A stretch of DNA of 64,000 nt from Phocaeicola plebeius (GTDB lineage: Bacteria > Bacteroidota > Bacteroidia > Bacteroidales > Bacteroidaceae), in NCBI GenBank assembly GCA_022767125.1, contig JALEPZ010000069.1, positions 1-64,000 on the forward strand, written 5' to 3'. Each line of letters begins with the position of its first letter. The first letter of the stretch is position 1. Made by a program: the position numbers and the translations under genes. The notes beneath the pieces are model-generated. The model was not told the DNA's origin. It ran no database searches and saw only the letters and a program-made list of their open reading frames with translations. Below, piece by piece: positions 53,200 to 61,259 of this stretch.

Positions 53200-54555
53200 T
53201 TACCCGTAATTCTTGTGGAACTCTACCACCGCCTCGATTCCTTTGCGGAAGATATCGAGCGAGAAGCTCTCGTTCGGCGAGTGGATGGCATCGCTTTCCA
53301 GTCCGAAGCCCATCAGGATGGTCTTGATGCCCAGTATCTGTTCGAAATCACTGATGATGGGAATGCTTCCCCCACGGCGTACAGCCAGCGGTTGCTTGCC
53401 GAACGCTTTGGCGAATCCTTTTTCGGCAGCCTGGTAGGCAGGCAGGTCGATGGGGCACACATAGCCTTCCCCACCATGTAGGGGAGTGACTTTCACCTGT
53501 ACGTAGTCGGGGGCGATGGCTTCGATGTAGTCGACGAAGAGCTGAGAGATGATTTCGTGGCGCTGGTGGGGGACCAGACGGGTAGAGACCTTGGCATACG
53601 CCTTGGAAGGAAGGACCGTCTTCGAGCCTTCACCGGTATAGCCGCCCCAGATACCGCACACATCAAACGATGGGCGACAGCTGTTGCGCTCCAGGGTAGA
53701 GTAGCCGATTTCTCCTTTCAGCGCCTTCACGCCGATGGCCTTCTTGTATTTTTCTTCGTCGAACGGGATATGGGCAATCATGTCGCGCTCGGCAGCCGGT
53801 ACCTCCTCCACATCGTCGTAGAAATGAGGAATGGTGATGCGTCCGTCGGGATCGACCATCTGTGCCAGCATTTCGCAGAGTGTGTTGATGGGGTTGGCCA
53901 CAGCTCCCCCGAAATGTCCGGAATGCAGGTCGCGGTTCGGTCCCGTCACTTCAATTTCCCAGTAAGCCAGTCCGCGCAGTCCGGTGGTCAGCGAAGGCAG
54001 GTCGGCTCCCAGCATACTGGTGTCTGACACCAGGATGATGTCGGCCTTCAGCAGCTCCCTGTGCGCTTTCAGGAAGGCATTCAGGCTGGGCGAACCGATT
54101 TCCTCTTCGCCTTCAAAAATGAATTTCACATTGTGGGTCAGCAGTCCCTCGCGGACCAGGTATTCGAAAGCCTTCACCTGAATCATGGCCTGTCCCTTGT
54201 CGTCGTCGGCCCCTCGGGCATAGAGCCGGCCGTCGCGGATCTCCGGTTCGAAAGGCTGGCTTTTCCACAGCTCCAGCGGTTCGGCAGGCATCACATCGTA
54301 GTGGGCATAGACCAATACGGTGGGCGCGTCGGCGGCTATACGTTTCTCGGCAAACACCAGCGGATGGCCCTGCGAGGGCATGATGTACGCTTCGTCCGCC
54401 CCTGCTTCGAGCAGTAGCTGTTTCCACCGTTCGGCGCAGGCCAGCATGTCCTCCTTGTGTTGCGGCAGGGCACTGATGCTGGGGATGCGGATCAGACTGG
54501 ACCATTCGTCCAGAAACCGGGCTTCATTCTCCCGGATGTATTCCTTGATTTCCAT
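53200..54555 (-). CDS. M20-family dipeptidase
   Basis: A cytosolic zinc peptidase of 451 residues. Metal ligands lie in VLVYAHYDVMPAEP (His and its partner Asp), ARGADDDKGQ (bridging Asp), FEGEEEIGSP (catalytic Glu pair) and ILVSDTSM, with a last His near residue 420. The dimerisation domain carries NRDLHSGHFGGAVANP. It would hydrolyse dipeptides, as in the PepV/CNDP2 group. It follows aroC by 20 bases on the same strand. Confidence 0.93.
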   Translation of the reverse strand: MEIKEYIRENEARFLDEWSSLIRIPSISALPQHKEDMLACAERWKQLLLEAGADEAYIMPSQGHPLVFAEKRIAADAPTVLVYAHYDVMPAEPLELWKSQPFEPEIRDGRLYARGADDDKGQAMIQVKAFEYLVREGLLTHNVKFIFEGEEEIGSPSLNAFLKAHRELLKADIILVSDTSMLGADLPSLTTGLRGLAYWEIEVTGPNRDLHSGHFGGAVANPINTLCEMLAQMVDPDGRITIPHFYDDVEEVPAAERDMIAHIPFDEEKYKKAIGVKALKGEIGYSTLERNSCRPSFDVCGIWGGYTGEGSKTVLPSKAYAKVSTRLVPHQRHEIISQLFVDYIEAIAPDYVQVKVTPLHGGEGYVCPIDLPAYQAAEKGFAKAFGKQPLAVRRGGSIPIISDFEQILGIKTILMGFGLESDAIHSPNESFSLDIFRKGIEAVVEFHKNYG

Positions 54556-54575
54556 GGTATGTTGATGTTAGAGGG

Positions 54576-55649
54576 TTAGAGTCTTGTGGCTTTGTCCAGC
54601 AGGTAATGGTCGAGCAGGGTGATGGCGGCCATGGCTTCCACGATGGGGACGGCCCGCGGCAGGACACACGGGTCGTGACGGCCCCGTGCCTTCAGAATCG
54701 TCTCGTTGCCGTCCTTGTCCACGGTGGGCTGTTCCATCAGTACCGTGGCCACAGGTTTGAAGGCCACACGAAAATAGATGTCTTCGCCATTGCTGATGCC
54801 GCCCTGGATACCGCCCGAACGGTTGGTACGCAAGGCGATGCGTCCGTTGTCATTGTAGAAGATGTCATTCTGCTCGCTGCCCTTCCGCTCCATGTTGCCG
54901 AATCCCTGACCGTATTCGAAGCCTTTCACGGCATTGATGCTGAGCATGGCACTCCCCAGGTCGGCATGCAGTTTTCCGAATACGGGGGAGCCCAGTCCGA
55001 CAGGACAGCCTTGGATGACACAGCTGATGACCCCGCCGATGGTGTTGCCTTCTCCCTTGATCCGGTAGATGTAGTCTGCCATCTGTCGGGCCAGTTCCGG
55101 GTCGGGGCAGCGCACCGGGTTGCTCTCGATGGTCGAGAGGTCGTAATGTGTATAGTCTTTGTCCAGCTGGTAGGGACCTACCTGCGAAGTGAAGGCAGTG
55201 ATGCGGATGCCCACCTGTCGTAGGGCCAGTTTGGCCAAAGCTCCTGCCACGACGCGTGCCACGGTTTCGCGTGCCGAGGAGCGTCCTCCGCCCCGATGGT
55301 CACGGATGCCGTATTTCTGGGTGTAGGTATAGTCGGCGTGGGAGGGACGGAACACGTCCTTCATGTTGTCGTAGTCGTTCGAGTGTTGGTTGGTGTTCCA
55401 CACACAGAAGCCGATGGGGCAACCGGTAGACACACCGTCGTAGATGCCCGAGAGAAATTCCACGGCATCGGCTTCCTTGCGGGCCGTGGTAATGGCCGAC
55501 TGTCCCGGCCGGCGGCGGTTCAGCTCCTGTTGGATAAAGTCCGTGTCGATGGCAATGCCGGCGGGAAATCCGTCGATGACACCGCCGATGGCCTTCCCGT
55601 GGGATTCGCCGAAGCTGGTCAGTCGGAAAATGGTTCCTATTGTATTCAT
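54576..55649 (-). CDS. aroC: Chorismate synthase AroC
   Basis: AroC converts EPSP to chorismate with reduced flavin. I chose the start at 55649 because [22 protein letters not shown] is the conserved N-terminus. An upstream in-frame ATG adds 11 unrelated residues. The signatures [36 protein letters not shown] and [18 protein letters not shown] are complete, and 357 residues is normal. Confidence 0.97.
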   Translation of the reverse strand: MNTIGTIFRLTSFGESHGKAIGGVIDGFPAGIAIDTDFIQQELNRRRPGQSAITTARKEADAVEFLSGIYDGVSTGCPIGFCVWNTNQHSNDYDNMKDVFRPSHADYTYTQKYGIRDHRGGGRSSARETVARVVAGALAKLALRQVGIRITAFTSQVGPYQLDKDYTHYDLSTIESNPVRCPDPELARQMADYIYRIKGEGNTIGGVISCVIQGCPVGLGSPVFGKLHADLGSAMLSINAVKGFEYGQGFGNMERKGSEQNDIFYNDNGRIALRTNRSGGIQGGISNGEDIYFRVAFKPVATVLMEQPTVDKDGNETILKARGRHDPCVLPRAVPIVEAMAAITLLDHYLLDKATRL

Positions 55650-55697
55650 ATTTTTTTTGCTGTTAGTGTATAGAAGTGTCAATGTAAGGGTGGGGGA

Positions 55698-56636
55698 TCA
55701 GAACCGGCTGCCGGCACCTCCTCCTCCGAAGCTGCCTCCCCCGAAGCTGCCGCCTCCAAAACTACCGCCTCCGAAACTGCCTCGTCCGAAACTGCCTCCG
55801 CCAAAGCCGCCCATGAACGGGCCGCTGCTGCTGCCCGGGTGGATATCATTGTCTTCGTTGCGGCGGCGTGTCTCCTTCTTGGTGTAGCCGCAATGGCTGC
55901 AGCGGTAGGTCACCTCCTCCGTACGTGACCCCAGGAAGCGGGACACCGTACGGACGGATACCTGATGCAGGGTGTGCTGACCGCACGACGGACATTTGGT
56001 GCGGTGGCGGTAGGCCAGCCACAAGATGGCACCGCTGCCCCCAATCAGGAAGACCAGCAGGGCCAGGAGGATCCACAGGTCCTCGTCGTCCGCCTTTTCC
56101 TCGCCCGGCGTGAATTCATCCGTGCCTTCCAGGATGTTCCTTACCGCTTCGATGCCGGCCAGCATGCCTTCGTCCCATCGTTCCTGGCCCAGCAGCCGGT
56201 TCATGTAGCGCACCTGAATCTGCTTGCAGGTAGCATCGGGCAATATCCCTTCCAGCCCGTAGCCGGTGGCAAACTGGATGCACCGTTCGCCGGTGACGAG
56301 CAGGATGACCAGGCCGCTGTTCTGCTCCTTGCGCCCTACTCCGTTGCGCTGTCCCAGCTGGTAGGCAAACTCAAAGCAGTCGCCGCCCTCGATGTGCTCA
56401 AGGACGGCCACCAGAACCTGGATGCCCGTTTTCTGTTCCAGTGCGAAAAGCGTGGTGTCGATGGCGGCAACGGCCTGTGCCGACAGGATGCCGTCGGGGT
56501 TGATGGCATAGCGTGAACGGTCCTGCAGGTGCACCATCGGGACCTCCTCCACCTTGTATTCCTTGGCGGAGAGTGTGGCCGGATGAGCCATGCAGAACAG
56601 CAGCCCGACAAGTGCGAAGAAGTGTTTCATGCGCAA
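55698..56636 (-). CDS. TPM-domain membrane protein with zinc ribbon and Gly-rich tail
   Basis: The order is signal peptide (1-24), TPM domain (about 33-175; ILSAQAVAAIDTTLFALEQKTGIQVLVAVL and RCIQFATGYGLEG), one membrane helix (ILLALLVFLIGGSGAILWLAY), a zinc ribbon (CPSCGQHT and CSHCGYTK) and a tail of GSFGG repeats ending GGGGAGSRF. TPM proteins pair with LemA proteins in many bacteria and are linked to membrane protein complex turnover. The active domain would be periplasmic and the ribbon cytosolic. It starts 8 bases after lemA. Confidence 0.9.
   Translation of the reverse strand: MRMKHFFALVGLLFCMAHPATLSAKEYKVEEVPMVHLQDRSRYAINPDGILSAQAVAAIDTTLFALEQKTGIQVLVAVLEHIEGGDCFEFAYQLGQRNGVGRKEQNSGLVILLVTGERCIQFATGYGLEGILPDATCKQIQVRYMNRLLGQERWDEGMLAGIEAVRNILEGTDEFTPGEEKADDEDLWILLALLVFLIGGSGAILWLAYRHRTKCPSCGQHTLHQVSVRTVSRFLGSRTEEVTYRCSHCGYTKKETRRRNEDNDIHPGSSSGPFMGGFGGGSFGRGSFGGGSFGGGSFGGGSFGGGGAGSRF
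55706..55805 (-). repeat. 15-base tandem repeats encoding GSFGG units
   Basis: Six or so units of 15 bases near the 3' end of the TPM-domain gene encode Gly-Ser-Phe-Gly-Gly with one Arg variant. The number of units is likely to vary. Confidence 0.75.
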
Positions 56637-56644
56637 GGGGGAGA

Positions 56645-57235
56645 TTAGAATTTCACTTCGGGAGCCTTTTCGGCACCCTCCTGCGCTTCAAAGTAAGGAC
56701 GTTTCTCAAAGCCGAACAGGCTGGCAAAGAGGGTACGCGGGAACTGGCGGATGGTGGTATTGTAGGTCCGGGCCACTTCATTGAAATTGCGGCGTTCCAC
56801 GCTGATGCGGTTTTCGGTACCTTCCAGCTGGGCCATGAGGGTCTGGAAATTCTCGTTGGCCTTCAGGTCGGGGTAGCTTTCCGTGACAGCCAGCAGACGG
56901 CCCAGCGCTGCCCCCAGCTCCCCTTGGGCCTTCTGGTAAGCCTGCATCTTTTCGGAAGTCAGGTCGTCCATGCTGATGGTCATCTGAGTAGCTTTGGCGC
57001 GTGCGCTGACCACGGCGTCCAGGGTCGTTTTTTCATGCTCGGCATATCCTTTCACCGTATTGACCAGATTGGGAATCAAGTCAGCGCGACGCTGGTATTG
57101 GTTTTCCACATTGCTCCATGCCGTGCTGACGGCCTCGTCTTGGATCACCATATCGTTGTACGAGCCTTTGCACCAGCTGAAGAGCCCGATGGCAACAATG
57201 GCAACGACAATCAGGATTATCCATGTTTTTTTCAT
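56645..57235 (-). CDS. lemA: LemA-family protein
   Basis: One N-terminal membrane helix (residues 5-22) is followed by the coiled LemA domain (MVIQDEAVSTAWSNVENQYQRRADLIPNLVNTVKGY, and VERRNFNEVARTYNTTIRQFP), 196 residues in all. The function is not settled. It is coupled to the TPM-domain gene 8 bases downstream. The minus-strand -7 box TATGTTTG at 57277-57270 gives the pair its own promoter, separate from the sigma operon upstream. Confidence 0.95.
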   Translation of the reverse strand: MKKTWIILIVVAIVAIGLFSWCKGSYNDMVIQDEAVSTAWSNVENQYQRRADLIPNLVNTVKGYAEHEKTTLDAVVSARAKATQMTISMDDLTSEKMQAYQKAQGELGAALGRLLAVTESYPDLKANENFQTLMAQLEGTENRISVERRNFNEVARTYNTTIRQFPRTLFASLFGFEKRPYFEAQEGAEKAPEVKF

Positions 57236-57315
57236 ACGTTGTAATTTTTATAATTGGTTAGTTTGTGGACAAACATACGAAAAAAACACGAAAACCACGA
57301 AGTATTTAAGGCTTT

Positions 57316-57762
57316 TTATTTCTTCCGTTTCCCGTTCGCATCCTTCAGCAGCTCGCGGTGGAAATGCATTTCGGCCTTTTGAAGCCGATAGATTTTCTGC
57401 GAGGACAGGAATTCCTTGTACCTCTTCAGGTATTCCAGTTCGAGTTCGTCGCTGGTGATGCGGCTTTTCAGGATACTCTCTACGATGCGGTCGTATTCTG
57501 CTTCCGTCAGGTTCACCTCTTTCCCTTTGCGCATCTGTTCCATGGCCTCGTGGTTCAGCCGGCCCTTCTTGTCCTGCAGCTCGAAGTAGAGCGGAAAGAA
57601 GCGGTCGGCTTCCTGAGAGGTCAGGTCGGCCTGTTGGGTGAAAAAGGTGCGTTGCCGCTCCCGGAACTCTTCGCGGGACAGGCGTTTGTTCTGTGCCAGG
57701 GCCGAAAGGCAGCCCAGCAGCACCAGCAGGCACGTGCATGTTGCAGTCTTCATTTTTTTCAT
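57316..57762 (-). CDS. Periplasmic Spy/CpxP-like helical protein
   Basis: A signal peptide ends near SALAQ24. The rest is helical and basic. EEFRERQRTFFTQQADLTSQEADRFFPLYFELQ has the LTxxQ-like pattern of Spy/CpxP chaperone-like proteins, and the tail is very basic (KDANGKRKK). Proteins of this kind sit beside ECF sigma genes in Bacteroidetes. It is the third gene of a unit with a sigma factor and a one-helix membrane protein, 14 bases after the latter. The role in envelope stress is inferred. Confidence 0.8.
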   Translation of the reverse strand: MKKMKTATCTCLLVLLGCLSALAQNKRLSREEFRERQRTFFTQQADLTSQEADRFFPLYFELQDKKGRLNHEAMEQMRKGKEVNLTEAEYDRIVESILKSRITSDELELEYLKRYKEFLSSQKIYRLQKAEMHFHRELLKDANGKRKK

Positions 57763-57776
57763 GGTATTCTCATTTG

Positions 57777-58151
57777 TTATTCGTGGTCAGACATATCAAA
57801 ATCAGCTTCCGTGAGGTATTGGTAGAGGGTGTAGTCGTCCATCAGTGTGTAGTCCATGATCGGTTCGATGTCATCGACAGGAATGCCGGCGATGGTCTCG
57901 CTGGTGCCCGTCTCCGGGGCTGGATCCGTACCGATGAGCGTACGGACAGAAAACATCAATCCCACAAACATGGCGGCCATGTACAGCCAGGGCTTTACCC
58001 GGTCCCACAGGCGGACGGGCGGTTCCTTCCTGTGCTCTTTTTCCGGCAGCTGCTCCATCAGCCGGTCGGCAAAGTTCTCGAAATAGCCGTCGGGAACGCG
58101 GAACGGAGTCTTCCTGCCGTGTCTTTTCAGTAAGTCTTTTTCTTCGTTCAT
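57777..58151 (-). CDS. Single-helix membrane protein, probable anti-sigma partner
   Basis: A 124-residue protein with a cytosolic basic N-terminus containing FRVPDGYFENFADRLMEQLPE, a segment often seen in Bacteroidetes proteins encoded beside sigma factors. One membrane helix (PWLYMAAMFVGLMFSVRTLI) and an acidic periplasmic tail (DDIEPIMDYTLMDDYTLYQYL) follow. Its position directly downstream of an ECF sigma gene suggests it restrains that sigma. It does not show a named anti-sigma domain. Confidence 0.75.
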   Translation of the reverse strand: MNEEKDLLKRHGRKTPFRVPDGYFENFADRLMEQLPEKEHRKEPPVRLWDRVKPWLYMAAMFVGLMFSVRTLIGTDPAPETGTSETIAGIPVDDIEPIMDYTLMDDYTLYQYLTEADFDMSDHE

Positions 58152-58212
58152 GATGAATCCTCCTTTTTTGTTAGATGCTTCTTTTTGTTAGATGCTTCCG
58201 AGTCCGGAAGGT

Positions 58213-58764
58213 TTAATGGTTGGCCTTTAAAAAATCTTCAATTTTCTTGACTGCCAGGTGGTAGGAGGCTTTCAAGGCTCCTACGGTCGTCCCTACAATC
58301 TCCGAGATGTCTTCGTACTTCATTTCCTGGAAATATTTCATGTTGAACACCATCCGCTGCTTTTCGGGCAACCGGCGGATCGCCTGCTCGAAGAGGAGCT
58401 GGGTCTCGTCGCCGTCGAAGTAGGCATCGCTTTCCAGCTGGTTCACCAGCGCGGCGTCGGCATCGTCAATCGACAGTTGGTTCTGTGCCCGCTGTCGGTT
58501 CAGGAAGGTCAGGGTCTCGTTCAGAGCGATGCGGTAGAGCCAGGTGGAGAGGCGGGCATCGCCCCTGAATTGTTCCAGACTGTTCCAGGCCTTCAGAAAA
58601 GTGTTCTGCAACACATCGTCGGCATCGTCGTGCGTCAGCCCCATCCGGCGGATCTGCCAGTAGAGTTGACGGCTGTAGGCATTCACCACTTCGGTGAAGG
58701 CGCTGCGCTGATGCTCGGGGGTGCGGAGCCGCTGTATGACGTCCTCTTCGTTATAGGTTTTCAT
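58213..58764 (-). CDS. ECF sigma factor
   Basis: The ATG at 58764 gives MKTYNEEDVIQRLRTPEHQRSAF and 183 residues. A longer frame would overlap the upstream gene. Region 2 (FTEVVNAYSRQLYWQIRRMGLTHDDADDVLQNTFLKAWNSL) and region 4 (AIRRLPEKQRMVFNMKYFQEMKYEDISEIVG) are complete. It is probably an envelope-stress sigma and, unlike the sigma at 17018, is not linked to a FecR or SusC gene. It is followed by a one-helix membrane protein and a Spy-like protein on the same strand. Confidence 0.94.
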   Translation of the reverse strand: MKTYNEEDVIQRLRTPEHQRSAFTEVVNAYSRQLYWQIRRMGLTHDDADDVLQNTFLKAWNSLEQFRGDARLSTWLYRIALNETLTFLNRQRAQNQLSIDDADAALVNQLESDAYFDGDETQLLFEQAIRRLPEKQRMVFNMKYFQEMKYEDISEIVGTTVGALKASYHLAVKKIEDFLKANH

Positions 58765-58841
58765 CGTTCGTTCATCTATCGGTTGACTATTTGTGGGTTG
58801 GATGGCTGACGGTAGGGGAAGTTTAATGCGTTTTAGTTTTT

Positions 58842-59756
58842 TTAAAGTTCGATGCAAAGATTCTCCTGAGCCAGTTGCGTGCGGGGGAAGATGGCCTGCG
58901 CCTCCTGGAGCAGCTCTGTCTCGTCGTTGTAGCGGGCGGAGTAGTGTCCGATGATCAGCCGTCCTACGCCGGCATCGCGGGCAATGGTGGCCGCCTGTCC
59001 GGCCGTGGAGTGCTGGGTCTGGCGAGCCCGTGCGGCATCCGCCTCCACGAAGGTGGCTTCGTGAAACAGCAGGTCGACTCCCTGGATCTGTTCCACGATG
59101 CGGGGCAGGAAGGAAGTGTCGGAGCAGTAGGCATAGGCCCGCGGCGGGTCGGCAGGCGTGGTCAGCCGTTCGTTGGCAATCACTTCTCCTTCGTCGGTCA
59201 CGTAATCCTCGCCGTTCTTGATGCGGTTCATCCAGCAGATGGGAATCCCGTAGAAGTCAATCATGTCCCGGCGGAGGTGGTTGGGCAGGGGCTTTTCCCG
59301 GAACAGGAAACCGCACGTGGGCATCCGGTGGCGGAGGGGAATGGTCGTTACGGTCATCGAGCGGTCTTCGTAGATGAGGGAGGCCGTGTTCGGACTATAG
59401 GGATGGAAGATTACGGAGTAGGGCATTCCCTTGCAGAAATAGTTCATCTGGGGGCGCAGCAGCCCCTCCAGGTCGGGATGGCAGTGGATGTGCAGATCGG
59501 CTGTCCGTTCCAGCATTCCGAACGTGGAAATCAGACCGATGAGTCCGAAACAGTGGTCACCGTGCAGGTGGGAGATGAAGATGTGTCCCAGCCGGCTGAA
59601 TTTCAGTTTTGAGCGTCGCAGCTGCACCTGCGTCCCTTCGCCGCAATCAATCATAAACAGTTTCTCGCGGATATTGAGGACTTGCGAGGTGGCTTGGTGA
59701 CGGGTGGTGGGCAGGGCCGATCCGCAGCCCAGTATGTTGACTTCGAATTTTTCCAT
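58842..59756 (-). CDS. rnz: Ribonuclease Z
   Basis: RNase Z trims tRNA 3' ends. The metallo-beta-lactamase fold shows LGCGSALPTTRHQATSQVL, MIDCGEGTQVQL and the zinc motif HLHGDH at 63-68, then YCSDTSFLP, LLFHEATF and IIGHYSARY. The length of 304 residues is the short bacterial form. It lies 30 bases after the porin gene. Confidence 0.96.
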   Translation of the reverse strand: MEKFEVNILGCGSALPTTRHQATSQVLNIREKLFMIDCGEGTQVQLRRSKLKFSRLGHIFISHLHGDHCFGLIGLISTFGMLERTADLHIHCHPDLEGLLRPQMNYFCKGMPYSVIFHPYSPNTASLIYEDRSMTVTTIPLRHRMPTCGFLFREKPLPNHLRRDMIDFYGIPICWMNRIKNGEDYVTDEGEVIANERLTTPADPPRAYAYCSDTSFLPRIVEQIQGVDLLFHEATFVEADAARARQTQHSTAGQAATIARDAGVGRLIIGHYSARYNDETELLQEAQAIFPRTQLAQENLCIEL

Positions 59757-59786
59757 AGATTCTTTCAGGGAGACAATATGGGAGGG

Positions 59787-60965
59787 TCAGAAAACAGGGA
59801 TGACATATTCCAGGCCAATGGAGATCCGTTGCGCATCTTGGTCAGCGGCACCGATGGATTGGGCGAGGCGGGTAGTTCCTGACTTCTTGTAAAGAAAGTG
59901 CATAAAGACCCGGAAATCTTCCCCCTGGATGGGAAAGTATTCGGCGCAGGCCTGGGCGCTCCAGGTTCGGGTGTACAGCCCTTTCTGGTAGCAGGCATTC
60001 GAGCGAAGCACACGGGCGGTTTCGTAGGCTCCTTTCACATAGAGGTTCCAGTGCGAATTGATGCGGTAGTCGAAGTTGGCGATGGCACTTAGGTACGATG
60101 CATACTGAGCCGTTGTTCCTCCTTCGGGACGACGGGCGGACAAGGTGCTGATCAGTCCCTTCGAATCGAGTCCCTCATAAGCATACATCAGGTCGAGGTA
60201 AGCCAGAATGGGCCCCTTCTCCCAGGTGTTGCCCATTGTCACGAAGACTTGCGGACGACCTTTTGCCAGGGGGCCTCCTGCCACGGCATATCGCAGGTTC
60301 AAGGCCCGGTCGGCAAAATAGCCGTCGTAGTTGAGGACGCTGATGAAGGGAGCTTCTGTCAGCGTTATTCCCGCAGGCAGTCCGTAAACATAATAAGCCT
60401 CTTCGGTGGCCAGCCGGTAGTTGAGGAATTGTAGGTTGAGCGTATGATTGGGATGCAGTCCGATGGCGGCATTGATACCCGTCTGATAACTCGACATGGT
60501 GCTGTTGAAGTCGGAGTAGAAGCGGACCCGGTTGGCGGCCACCCAAAATTCATAGCCGCCCAGCTGCATACACTGTTTGCCGATTTCCAGTTGGAGGCGA
60601 GGATGTACGTTCCACCCGATTTTCATCTGTTCCACCGCCATCGAGACATTATCCACCTCCATCGGGATAAAGTTCCGGGTGTACGACTGCCGGAAATAAT
60701 AGTTGAACTGCTCATGAAACTTGCCGTGGATCTCCATGCGTACTCCATTGATGGAGAAATGGGCATTGTCGAGCTTACCGTTGGTAAAGGGAACAGAAGC
60801 CATCGTGTTGAATTGCAGATTCATGTGGCTCGACAGGAGCGGCTTGTCTTCGCCAGTCAGTTTTTCTACCAAAGTCGTGCCTTCACCGGGAGTCACCAAC
60901 GGTTCTTGAGCGACTGCTGTCAGTGCCATAAATGAGCAGCAGCCAATATACCATGCGTTTTTCAT
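59787..60965 (-). CDS. Outer membrane porin-like beta-barrel protein
   Basis: The ATG at 60965 starts a clear signal peptide (MKNAWYIGCCSFMALTAVAQ). An in-frame ATG at 60977 is possible but would be almost leaderless, because the minus-strand -7 box TATATTTG lies at 60996-60989. The mature part has many alternating beta strands (NLQFNTMASVPFTNGKLDNAHFSINGVRMEIHG, LQLEIGKQCMQLGGYEFWVA) and ends in YVIPVF with the terminal Phe of outer membrane barrels. It resembles the phosphate-selective porin O/P group. The substrate is unknown. Confidence 0.87.
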   Translation of the reverse strand: MKNAWYIGCCSFMALTAVAQEPLVTPGEGTTLVEKLTGEDKPLLSSHMNLQFNTMASVPFTNGKLDNAHFSINGVRMEIHGKFHEQFNYYFRQSYTRNFIPMEVDNVSMAVEQMKIGWNVHPRLQLEIGKQCMQLGGYEFWVAANRVRFYSDFNSTMSSYQTGINAAIGLHPNHTLNLQFLNYRLATEEAYYVYGLPAGITLTEAPFISVLNYDGYFADRALNLRYAVAGGPLAKGRPQVFVTMGNTWEKGPILAYLDLMYAYEGLDSKGLISTLSARRPEGGTTAQYASYLSAIANFDYRINSHWNLYVKGAYETARVLRSNACYQKGLYTRTWSAQACAEYFPIQGEDFRVFMHFLYKKSGTTRLAQSIGAADQDAQRISIGLEYVIPVF

Positions 60966-61037
60966 ATTTACTTTCATTAGGAGTCCTGCAAATATACAAC
61001 TTTTTTTGAAACAAGTACCCAAAGCTTCCCTTTTTCC

Positions 61038-61115
61038 TGTCATTTCGAACAACGTGAGAAATCTGTTAGCGCAACGTGGATGTATTCAGATGCTTCACTC
61101 CGTTCAGCATGACAA
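61038..61115. repeat. Palindromic intergenic repeat upstream of the porin gene
   Basis: A diverged copy: arms TGTCATTTCGAAC... and ...GTTCAGCATGACAA, with the inner GAAATCTG/CAGATGC pair and the same centre as the copy at 53098 (GCGCAACGTGG). It lies about 40 bases beyond the porin -7 box. Confidence 0.75.
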
Positions 61116-61168
61116 TTTGATGGGCGGCTCACAATTTGATGGGTGGCTCACAATTGGATAGGTGGTCC
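61112..61168. repeat. Three 19-base tandem repeats
   Basis: Units at 61112, 61131 and 61150 read ACAATTTGATGGG(C/T)GGCTC. The first two differ at one base and the third has four changes. The array starts within the end of the palindromic repeat, as if the arm end had been amplified. Confidence 0.75.
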
Positions 61169-61184
61169 AAGGTTTCCGGACAGA

Positions 61185-61250
61185 CCCCTGATCTATAAAA
61201 AAAGGACCCTACCCAAAGAAAGTAGGATCCTTTTTTTTATAGATCAGGGG
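61185..61250 (-). terminator. Long terminator hairpin of rpsA
   Basis: Arms 61185-61212 and 61222-61250 pair over about 27 bases with one main mismatch and a 9-base loop. Internal A and T runs give it the form of a bidirectional intrinsic terminator. It lies 10 bases beyond the rpsA stop. Confidence 0.93.
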
Positions 61251-61259
61251 AGCAACCCA

